NCBI RefSeq assembly: GCF_016127915.1
Contig: NZ_CP066059.1
Span: 62,001 to 126,000 of the forward strand
Reading direction: 5' to 3'
Source: Streptococcus oralis
GTDB lineage: Bacteria > Bacillota > Bacilli > Lactobacillales > Streptococcaceae
DNA: 64,000 bases
A model generated the notes under the pieces. It saw only the letters and a program-made list of their open reading frames with translations, was not told where the DNA came from and searched no databases. A program made the translations under genes and the position numbers. Shown here one piece after another: positions 56,930 to 64,000 of this stretch; within the stretch, counting starts at the first letter, position 1; each line of letters opens with the position of its first letter.

Positions 56930-58045
56930 ATGAAAATTGTAATTGCACCCGATTCTTTTAAAGAAAGTTTGACGGCAGAAGAGGTCGCTCAAGCTATAAA
57001 AAGAGGATTCCAAAAATCGATAGCAAATGTAGAATGTCTGCTCTGTCCTGTTGGTGATGGTGGGGAAGGAACTGTAGATGCTATTCGACATTCTCTTGAA
57101 CTCGAAGAAAAATGGCAAGAGGTGACAGGGCCCTTTGGCCAAAAAGAAGCCGTGCGCTACTTTTATAAAGGCCAAATAGCGCTTTTTGAAGTTGCTGACT
57201 TGGTTGGTTTAGGAAAGATTCCGCAGGAGAAACGAAACTCTCTTCACATCCAAACTTGTGGTACCGGAGAGTTGATTCGCCATCTCATTGATCAAGGGAT
57301 GAAAGAAATCTATATCGGAGTTGGTGGTACGGCAAGTAATGACGGTGGGATAGGCATTGCCGCTGCTTTGGGTTATCGTTTTTATGATAAGAATGGAAAG
57401 GAATTGCCAGCTTGTGGTCAGACTTTGCTTGAGTTCGAGTCAGTTTCAAATAGCAAGTTGTATAGGATACCTGAAGATGTGAAAATCCGTATTTTAGCAG
57501 ATGTCGTGAGCCCTCTATGTGGTTATCAAGGAGCAACCTATACATTTGGAAAACAAAAGGGCTTAAATCCTGCTTTGTTTGAGACAGTAGATTTGGCTAT
57601 ACAGCGGTTCTATGAAAAATTTTCACCATCAACCCTGTCTCTTAAAGGAGCAGGAGCCGGCGGTGGGATTGCGGCTGGGCTCTGTGCCTTTGCTGAGGCC
57701 ACTATCGTATCTGGGATTGATACTTGTTTAGATTTGATTGATTTTGATAAGAAAGTTGCAGGGGCAGACTTGGTTATCGTTGGAGAAGGTCGACTGGACA
57801 GTCAAAGCTTTGTTGGAAAAGCTCCTATTGGTGTAGCAAAAAGAACCCCTAACGGAGTCCCTGTTATTGCTATTTGTGGTAGTTTTGCTGACGATTTGCC
57901 TCCCCTACCATTCGAAAATATACAAGCAGTATTCTCTATCCTAGAGAAAAGTGAACCTTTGGAAGATAGTCTTAAAAATGCAAGTCTCTATTTGGAGCAC
58001 ACAGCTACTAATATTGGTCGTTTGTTAAATTTGAGAAATCATTAA
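56930..58045 (+). CDS. glxK: Glycerate kinase (GlxK/GarK family)
   Basis: A 371-residue glycerate kinase of the type II (GlxK) family that makes phosphoglycerate from glycerate and ATP. It starts [19 protein letters not shown], and has [11 protein letters not shown] near 43-53, [13 protein letters not shown] near 107-119, [19 protein letters not shown] near 125-143 and [12 protein letters not shown] near 242-253. Product would enter glycolysis just before enolase, encoded two genes further. Its stop codon overlaps that of the convergent yueI gene by four bases. Confidence 0.93.
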   Translation: MKIVIAPDSFKESLTAEEVAQAIKRGFQKSIANVECLLCPVGDGGEGTVDAIRHSLELEEKWQEVTGPFGQKEAVRYFYKGQIALFEVADLVGLGKIPQEKRNSLHIQTCGTGELIRHLIDQGMKEIYIGVGGTASNDGGIGIAAALGYRFYDKNGKELPACGQTLLEFESVSNSKLYRIPEDVKIRILADVVSPLCGYQGATYTFGKQKGLNPALFETVDLAIQRFYEKFSPSTLSLKGAGAGGGIAAGLCAFAEATIVSGIDTCLDLIDFDKKVAGADLVIVGEGRLDSQSFVGKAPIGVAKRTPNGVPVIAICGSFADDLPPLPFENIQAVFSILEKSEPLEDSLKNASLYLEHTATNIGRLLNLRNH

Positions 58046-58488
58046 CCAAACCATTTCTTCCAAATAGATTTTTTAGGAGCCTCTGCCTTTTTCTCCTCCC
58101 AGAGGTTTGAGAAAGCAAGTCTGAGGTCCTTTTCGTCTACTTGAACAGGTTCATTTGTATGAATGACAAGACCAAAAGGAGAGGTGATATGATCATCTGA
58201 AACAATAGTCGCCTGACAGTTGCTTTCCTTTGCTTGTTTTAAGTAAAAGACCTGTTTGTCAAACTCGATATTTGGTGAAATCTTCACAAAAAGTGCCTCT
58301 ACCTTTTCTTGAAAACCCTCTAAAATAGAGAAAAATCCATGTTCTAATTCAGGACTATTGGCAGTACTGATATCCGCGTAGCCAAGAACTCTTTCCTCAA
58401 AAGTGCCGAGATAGCGGCGTTGTTCGTCAGGGTTTAATTTCGGCCCACCATGAGCTTTTTCTAATAGTTGTTTTGATAAATCTGTCAT
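58042..58488 (-). CDS. yueI: YueI-like (DUF1694) protein
   Basis: A 148-residue cytosolic protein ([21 protein letters not shown] near its start) of the DUF1694/YueI family, widespread in Firmicutes and of unknown function. It ends IWKKWFG. The ATG at 58488 has no ribosome site, and an extended -10 lies so that transcription would start at the A of the ATG. It is divergent from eno. The four-base tail overlap with glxK leaves no room for a terminator. Confidence 0.82.
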   Translation of the reverse strand: MTDLSKQLLEKAHGGPKLNPDEQRRYLGTFEERVLGYADISTANSPELEHGFFSILEGFQEKVEALFVKISPNIEFDKQVFYLKQAKESNCQATIVSDDHITSPFGLVIHTNEPVQVDEKDLRLAFSNLWEEKKAEAPKKSIWKKWFG

Positions 58489-58494
58489 AAAAAC

Positions 58495-58503
58495 AGTATA
58501 TCA
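58495..58503 (-). promoter_or_regulatory. Extended -10 promoter of yueI, predicted leaderless
   Basis: On the minus strand TGATATACT (58503-58495), then GTTTTT and the ATG. No good -35 is visible. Confidence 0.55.
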
Positions 58504-58527
58504 CAAAAATCGCAAGAAAACAGACAA

Positions 58528-58542
58528 AAGAAAGCGATTACT
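58528..58542. promoter_or_regulatory. Putative cre (CcpA) site between yueI and eno
   Basis: AAGAAAGCGATTACT differs from WTGNAANCGNWNNCW at one base. It lies 42 bases upstream of the eno -35, a position more compatible with activation of eno than with repression. Confidence 0.45.
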
Positions 58543-58584
58543 TTATAAAGTTAAGGAAAATTTGCACAAAGATAACGTTTTTTC

Positions 58585-58613
58585 TTGAAAAACGCTTATT
58601 TTTAAGGTATCAT
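58585..58613 (+). promoter_or_regulatory. Promoter of eno
   Basis: TTGAAA (58585-58590), 17 bases, TATCAT (58608-58613). Confidence 0.7.
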
Positions 58614-58647
58614 AGAGGTGTAAAAAATTTAACTCAAAGGAGAGTAA

Positions 58648-59953
<1,306 letters not shown>

Positions 59954-59955
<2 letters not shown>

Positions 59956-60058
59956 AATAGTTCAGTGAACTATTTTATCCCGAACCTTGAAATTCAAAAG
60001 TTCGGCCGTTGATTTAACAACGTTTTTAGCCCCTCGGATTTTTTCCGAAGGGCTTTTT
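59954..60058 (+). terminator. Tandem terminator array after eno
   Basis: Three hairpins follow: AAAATAGTTC / GAACTATTTT (59954-59976); CGTTG / CAACG with five T (60007-60027); and AGCCC-TCGG / CCGA-GGGCT with five T (60028-60058, one internal mismatch). The second and third both look like intrinsic terminators. Confidence 0.75.
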
Positions 60059-60090
60059 ATGTGCAATACTCAAAAATGAAAAATAACTTA

Positions 60091-60099
60091 TGGTATAAT
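60091..60099 (+). promoter_or_regulatory. Extended -10 promoter of the YkgJ-family gene
   Basis: TGGTATAAT at 60091-60099, 31 bases before the ATG; no -35 of note. Confidence 0.55.
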
Positions 60100-60129
60100 A
60101 GACAAAAACACTTGTATTAGAAAGAAACT

Positions 60130-60624
60130 ATGTCTAAAGAAATTGATATTGAGTATTACCATCAGCTAGCCTTGCAAAAGCAGAAGGAGCACCGCAAAGT
60201 GTTAGCTAATCTAAAGAAAAAACCTCCTAAAAACTTAGATAAGATTGCGCAGCAGATTCACCAAGAAGTCTTTGCTGAGATTGATTGTACTGCCTGTGCC
60301 AACTGTTGCAAGACTTTGGGACCAGACTTTAAAGAGGCAGACATCACCCGTATTGCTAAGTACTTTAAGATGAAATTACCAGCTTTTGAAGCGGAATTTC
60401 TGCAGGTGGATGAAGATGGGGACAAGGTTTTCAAATCCATGCCCTGCCCCTTTCTAGGGGGAGATAATCTCTGCTCAATCTATGATGTTCGTCCCAAGGC
60501 CTGCCGGGAATTTCCTCATACAGACCGTAAAAAGATCCATCAGATTAATCATCTGACCATCAAAAATACCCTGACCTGCCCAGCGGCTTATCTCTTTGTG
60601 GAGAAGCTGCGGGAGAGATTGTAG
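60130..60624 (+). CDS. YkgJ family cysteine-cluster (zinc or Fe-S binding) protein
   Basis: A 164-residue cytosolic protein with the YkgJ cluster: CTACANCCKTLG near 55-66, CPFLGGDNLCSIYDVRPKAC near 107-126 and a final Cys in LTCPAAY near 149. The paired Cys pattern suggests one or more bound metal ions or an Fe-S cluster. The family includes Fe/S-oxidoreductase-like proteins of unknown role. Its ribosome site is weak (GAAAGAAA). Function is not assigned. Confidence 0.85.
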   Translation: MSKEIDIEYYHQLALQKQKEHRKVLANLKKKPPKNLDKIAQQIHQEVFAEIDCTACANCCKTLGPDFKEADITRIAKYFKMKLPAFEAEFLQVDEDGDKVFKSMPCPFLGGDNLCSIYDVRPKACREFPHTDRKKIHQINHLTIKNTLTCPAAYLFVEKLRERL

Positions 60625-60674
60625 AAATCCCCTAAATCTTGTACAAAAATTCTGGGGCGGAAGTATCTTATATC

Positions 60675-60683
60675 TGTTATACT
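60675..60683 (+). promoter_or_regulatory. Extended -10 promoter of the AraC/GyrI gene
   Basis: TGTTATACT at 60675-60683 (TG, one base, TATACT). An imperfect palindrome with CCCC/GGGG ends (60629-60657) and central TTGTACAA lies just upstream and could be an operator. Confidence 0.5.
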
Positions 60684-60690
60684 ATAGTTA

Positions 60691-60804
60691 GAATTGAACA
60701 CGGCCTAAAAGCTGTGTGAAAAAGATGAAATTTTCTCGGAGCAGGAGCCCCTCCGTCAATTTTCCAATTTTCACTTTGCTTTTAACGGTCTTAGTATCTT
60801 TTGT
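60691..60804 (+). other. Structured leader of the AraC/GyrI gene
   Basis: The predicted transcript has a leader of about 130 bases with ACACGGC / GCTGTGT (60698-60717, one G-U), and CGGAG / CTCCG (60737-60755) flanked by partly complementary GAAATT and AATTTTC. I cannot match it to a known riboswitch or RNA family. It may be a regulatory leader or a remnant of a repeat. Confidence 0.35.
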
Positions 60805-60819
60805 GAGGTGAAAAAGAAT

Positions 60820-61656
60820 ATGATGCATCAATTCAATCAAACCATGGATTATTTGGAGCAGCAGTTGACTGGAGAAGTGGATATGAAAATATTTCAGCAG
60901 CTATCGGGCTATTCTTACCCTCTCTTTAGCAGGCTATTTTCTATCCTGGCAGATATGACATTAGCAGAATACCTGCGCAATCGCAGGCTGTCAGAAGCTG
61001 TGATAGACTTGCGGGAAGGCTCTGAGAAGGTCATTGACATAGCGTTGAAATACGGCTATGAGTCTGCGGATGCTTTTAGCGCAGCCTTTAAGAAATTCCA
61101 TGGGGCAACTCCCTCAGAAGTTCGAAATGGAAAACCTTATCGGGTTTTTCCTAAACTTCAATTATCCTTAAAAATCACAGGAGGAAAGAACATGAATATC
61201 AAGATTCAAAAGAAACCTGCATTTTCCGTGGCAGGCGTCCTATTGGAAGCTATTGACAATAGCCAGTGTCCGTCTGCATGGGAGCAGCTCTATGCCAATC
61301 ACAGCTTTGAAAGGCTAGAGAGTCTAGGCAGTGGCCAATCCTTTGGTGTCTGCTCCGATGTCAAAGAAGGCGAAATCATCAACTATATGGCTGCCTATGA
61401 TGTGACGGATAAAGCTAAAGCAGAAGAACTAGGTCTGTTCATCAAAGATATCCCAGCCGCTGAATATGCTATTGTACCAGTCAAAGGCCCTATACCAGCT
61501 AGCATTCACAATGCTTGGAAATATGTCTTGGAGGTCTTTTTCCCTGAAACAGGCTATCGCCACTCAGGCTCACCAGACTTCGAAGTCTATACCGAAGGTG
61601 ACATGTCATCACCTGACTATCAAATGGAACTCTGGATACCAGTAATCAAGGACTAG
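60820..61656 (+). CDS. AraC-type transcriptional regulator with C-terminal GyrI-like effector-binding domain
   Basis: A 278-residue protein: two AraC helix-turn-helix motifs (about 15-105, including IDIALKYGYESADAFSAAFKKFHG) followed by a GyrI-like/SOUL domain (about 125-278). The order, DNA-binding first, is that of Rob/SoxS-like multidrug regulators. The effector is probably a hydrophobic drug-like compound, by family. The ATG at 60820 is 9 bases after GAGGTG; an in-frame GTG at 60808 overlaps that site. An internal AGGAGG with an in-frame ATG at 61192 marks the domain boundary. Confidence 0.88.
   Translation: MMHQFNQTMDYLEQQLTGEVDMKIFQQLSGYSYPLFSRLFSILADMTLAEYLRNRRLSEAVIDLREGSEKVIDIALKYGYESADAFSAAFKKFHGATPSEVRNGKPYRVFPKLQLSLKITGGKNMNIKIQKKPAFSVAGVLLEAIDNSQCPSAWEQLYANHSFERLESLGSGQSFGVCSDVKEGEIINYMAAYDVTDKAKAEELGLFIKDIPAAEYAIVPVKGPIPASIHNAWKYVLEVFFPETGYRHSGSPDFEVYTEGDMSSPDYQMELWIPVIKD
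61179..61194 (+). promoter_or_regulatory. Internal ribosome binding site and start codon within the AraC/GyrI gene
   Basis: AGGAGG (61179-61184), seven bases, then an in-frame ATG (61192). Translation from here would yield the GyrI-like domain alone, 154 residues (MNIKIQKKPAFSVAG...). Confidence 0.55.
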
Positions 61657-61690
61657 ATCATTTTCTGACATTTTATAAAAATGCAAAACC

Positions 61691-61723
61691 AACTCTGTAG
61701 AAGATAGCTTTTACAGAGTTTTT
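61691..61723 (+). terminator. Terminator of the AraC/GyrI gene
   Basis: A 13-base stem (61691-61703 with 61708-61720, one G-U, loop ATAG) followed by TTTTTC and further T. Confidence 0.85.
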
Positions 61724-61811
61724 CTTTGTTTTGGATTGGTGATTTCTGAGAAAAATAATAAATTTGATTTTATTTAAATTTAAGTATAAGGAATTTTTAA
61801 GCATTTGTCTG

Positions 61812-61817
61812 TATACT
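61812..61817 (+). promoter_or_regulatory. Possible -10 of the glycosyltransferase operon
   Basis: TATACT at 61812-61817 with a TG directly before it; no -35 recognised. The ATG is 30 bases downstream with an AGAGGTG ribosome site. Confidence 0.4.
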
Positions 61818-61847
61818 TTTCCAATCATCAAAGAAAGAGGTGTAAAT

Positions 61848-62891
61848 ATGAACTATCTAGTTATTCCAGCTTACGAACCTGACTACAATCTCATCAAATT
61901 GATTGAAAAGATTCACAATAAGAGCGATTTTTCCATCATCGTCATTGATGATGGAAGTTTGCCAGAATGCCAAGGCATTTTTGCTCGAGCAGCGGATTTT
62001 GCGACAGTCCTTCGCCACCAGGTCAATCAAGGAAAAGGGCAAGCTCTGAAAACAGCCTTTGAGTACATTCAGTCTCTCAATAAGCCAGGGACTGTGGTTA
62101 CAGCAGACGCAGATGGACAGCACAGGATCTGGGACATATTTCGTAGCTTGACCAAATCAAATGAAAATCCTAATACACTTGTCCTTGGTGTCCGTGCCTT
62201 TACTGGCAAGGTTCCCTTGCGTAGTCGCTTTGGAAATAGCTTGACTCGTATCTTGTTTAAACTGCAAACGGGTGTCGCTGTATCCGACACACAGACAGGA
62301 TTACGTGCCTTTTCAATGGATATGATTCCTTTTATGCTCAAGATAGAAGGACAACGGTATGAATACGAGATGAACATGCTCCTCGAAGCAAGTCAATCCT
62401 ACCCAATCTTAGAAGTTCCGATTGAAACAGTCTATATCAACGACAATGAGGCTTCTCACTTCCGGCCTATTCGAGATGGATTGATGATTTATAAAAATAT
62501 TTTAAAGTTTGCGCTCTCGTCTTTTAGTAGTTTTATCGTAGATTATGTGGTCTACGCTCTCTCTATTCTATGCTTGAGCTTTATTCCGACAGGTCTTCGT
62601 GTTCTCCTCTCAAATGGTTTGGCACGTGTGACTAGCTCCATCTTTAACTTTTCTACCAACAAAAAATTGGTCTTTAAGAACAAGGCGAGCAGTTTTAAAA
62701 CAGGATCAGGTTATTTTGGATTAGCAGTTGGTCTCTTTATCTTAGACACCATCCTGATTCGACTTTTCAATTCTAGTCTTGGAGTCAATTTGCTAATCGC
62801 GAAGATACTTGTCGGAATCATGCTCTTTATCCTCTCTTGGACCATTCAAACTCGCTTTATTTTCAAAGAAAGGACCTGTAGCCCATTATGA
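61848..62891 (+). CDS. GT2 glycosyltransferase fused to a GtrA-like membrane domain
   Basis: A 347-residue fusion. Residues 1-215 form a GT-A fold like dolichol-phosphate mannosyltransferase, with D34-D35-G-S (VIDDGS) and D87-A-D-G-Q-H. Residues about 222-345 form a GtrA domain with four membrane helices. Such proteins load a sugar on undecaprenyl phosphate and help move it across the membrane. The ATG at 61848 has a good ribosome site; the in-frame region upstream has none. It overlaps the next gene by four bases (ATGA), so the two are coupled. Confidence 0.9.
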   Translation: MNYLVIPAYEPDYNLIKLIEKIHNKSDFSIIVIDDGSLPECQGIFARAADFATVLRHQVNQGKGQALKTAFEYIQSLNKPGTVVTADADGQHRIWDIFRSLTKSNENPNTLVLGVRAFTGKVPLRSRFGNSLTRILFKLQTGVAVSDTQTGLRAFSMDMIPFMLKIEGQRYEYEMNMLLEASQSYPILEVPIETVYINDNEASHFRPIRDGLMIYKNILKFALSSFSSFIVDYVVYALSILCLSFIPTGLRVLLSNGLARVTSSIFNFSTNKKLVFKNKASSFKTGSGYFGLAVGLFILDTILIRLFNSSLGVNLLIAKILVGIMLFILSWTIQTRFIFKERTCSPL

Positions 62892-63799
62892 AAGTTTTAA
62901 AGAAACCCTATCTATACGCCTCGGTCTTGGGCTTGCTCCTGACAAGTTCCTTTACCTATTCGATGTTGAAGACCTTTGTACTTGCTGAAACGATTTCTAC
63001 TGTATCTAATGCCAGCTCAACGTCTAACACCACAGCAGCAAGTCAGGCAGCAAAAAATGCCCAGGTGACGGATACTAGCTATTCAGATGGAAATATCAGT
63101 GTCACCCTCACTGAAAAGACTGTGAATGAAACGCAGGTCTATGTGGCAGATATAACCCTTAGTTCATCGGATTATCTCAAAACAGCTCTAGCTCAAAACT
63201 CCTATGGAACCAACGTCACAGCTAAAACCTCTGTAACGGCTGCTGAAAACAATGCTATTCTAGCTGTCAACGGTGACTACTATGGAGCTAATAGCTCTGG
63301 TTATGTTATCCGTAATGGAGTTGTATATCGGGACAGTGTCCGTGAAGATGCTAGTAATGGTGACCTTGCCATTTACAAGGACGGCTCCTTTAAAATCATC
63401 TACGAAGACCAAGTTTCAGCCGATCAGTTGGTTCAGGACGGTGTCGTCAATCTACTGGCATTTGGTCCGTCTCTAGTTGAGAATGGAGAAATATCCGTTG
63501 ATACCAATACAGAAGTCGGTCAAGCCATGTCATCCAATCCTCGTACAGCTATTGGGATTATCGATGAAAACCACTACATCATCGTCGTTTCGGATGGTCG
63601 TACCTCTGAAAGCAAGGGATTGTCTCTTTACCAGATGGCAGAAGTGATGAAATCTTACGGAGTGAAGACAGCCTATAACCTTGATGGTGGTGGATCCTCA
63701 ACTCTCTACTTTAACGGTCAGGTAATCAATAAACCGACTACAGGTGGAAGCAAGATATCAGAAAGGGCGGTGAGTGATATTGTCTACATCGGTTACTAA
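62888..63799 (+). CDS. Phosphodiester glycosidase family (NAGPA/DUF2233) protein, exported
   Basis: A 303-residue protein with an N-terminal membrane segment or signal (about 8-33), a Ser/Thr/Ala-rich linker (about 35-60) and a NAGPA-type domain (about 100-303). Family landmarks are AVNGDYYG near 127, RTAIGIIDENHYIIVVSDGR near 218-237 and NLDGGGSSTLYFNGQVIN near 262-279. Related enzymes cleave sugar-1-phosphodiesters. Placement after a GT2-GtrA gene suggests a role in surface or wall polysaccharide, but that is inference. Confidence 0.9.
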   Translation: MKVLKKPYLYASVLGLLLTSSFTYSMLKTFVLAETISTVSNASSTSNTTAASQAAKNAQVTDTSYSDGNISVTLTEKTVNETQVYVADITLSSSDYLKTALAQNSYGTNVTAKTSVTAAENNAILAVNGDYYGANSSGYVIRNGVVYRDSVREDASNGDLAIYKDGSFKIIYEDQVSADQLVQDGVVNLLAFGPSLVENGEISVDTNTEVGQAMSSNPRTAIGIIDENHYIIVVSDGRTSESKGLSLYQMAEVMKSYGVKTAYNLDGGGSSTLYFNGQVINKPTTGGSKISERAVSDIVYIGY

Positions 63800-64000
63800 A
63801 ATCAAAAACAAACGCCTCAAAAAGACACTCGTTGGCTATAGTCTTCTCACTATTTTCTTCTTTGCATTTAGCCGTATCTACGAGTCCTTTAGTTTTGGGG
63901 AGACGTCGCTTCATATGCACTATCTCTTTGCAGTACCTTTAGTAGGGGGCATTGTTCTAGCATTACTGTCGAAAATCATGCCAAACCTAGGACGAATCAG
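63774..64000 (+). CDS. Membrane protein, truncated by the window edge
   Basis: An open frame runs from just after the TGA at 63771 to the right edge (about 75 codons). It begins with a basic segment (KIKNKRLKK) and continues with two hydrophobic stretches (GYSLLTIFFFAFS and HYLFAVPLVGGIVLALLS). GTG at 63774 with AAGG upstream is the likely start; TTG at 63780 is an alternative. It overlaps the glycosidase gene by 26 bases, so it belongs to the same operon. Not enough is present to name it. Confidence 0.65.
   Translation, partial: MILSTSVTKIKNKRLKKTLVGYSLLTIFFFAFSRIYESFSFGETSLHMHYLFAVPLVGGIVLALLSKIMPNLGRI

Overview
The window is chromosomal DNA of a low-GC Firmicute, almost certainly a mitis-group Streptococcus (S. 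pneumoniae / mitis / oralis / infantis relatives). The evidence is the gene repertoire and style: VicRKX with a single-membrane-pass VicK, a GlnP carrying two fused substrate-binding domains, GapN plus a glg operon, separate CoaB and CoaC, a cysteine-free MutY, and a large share of promoters with an extended -10 (TGnTATAAT) and a poor -35. I see no rRNA, tRNA, CRISPR array, insertion sequence or prophage; most of the window is core housekeeping DNA.

Layout. 1-662: VIT-family transporter (cut by the edge). 868-3782: two Cof-type HAD phosphatases and ftsY. 3826-8367 (minus): glnP-glnQ amino-acid importer and zwf, with a perfect GlnR operator upstream. 8548-14261: uvrB, a flavodoxin-fold oxidoreductase, two GNAT genes and a tandem set of small membrane-protein genes, the most accessory-looking part. 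14285-18139: mutT, a probable niacin importer with its 3H-domain repressor, a small membrane protein, and coaB-coaC-panT (coenzyme A). 18371-23733: fhs, an acetyltransferase, pcrA, radC. 23730-28498 (minus): glutamine-amidotransferase-like hydrolase, rex, two DUF proteins, a cysteine desulfurase, prs and a CYTH protein. 28627-32011: relQ-nadK-rluD-type-pta. 32094-36189: mutY and vicRKX. 36224-38401 (minus): thioredoxin-like protein and pgm. 38812-46121: a lipoprotein, an ABC-F protein, an Rgg regulator, an MFS transporter and ligA. 46278-56214: glycogen and carbon block (pulA, gapN, glgB-C-D-A). 56276-59955: serB-like, glycerate kinase, YueI-like, eno. 60130-64000: YkgJ protein, AraC/GyrI regulator, and a surface-glycan-like trio cut by the right edge.

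How the genes fit together. Carbon storage and central metabolism dominate the right half: pgm makes glucose-1-phosphate for glgC/glgD, glgA and glgB build glycogen, pulA debranches it, and gapN and eno act in lower glycolysis. Predicted CcpA (cre) sites lie at pgm, glgB and eno, and a perfect CodY box lies in the gapN promoter. GlnR, Rex and a probable NiaR operator tie nitrogen, redox and NAD supply to their own transcription units; nadK and relQ lie in one operon.

The least expected signals are: five genes (coaB, mutY, the ABC-F gene, ligA, yueI) whose -10 element places the predicted transcription start on the A of the ATG, implying leaderless mRNAs; a hairpin with a U-tract that buries the radC ribosome binding site; a strong in-frame internal ribosome binding site at the domain boundary of the AraC/GyrI gene; a MutY with no cysteine at all; and a tandemly duplicated family of unknown four-helix membrane proteins with a repeated motif at each gene junction.
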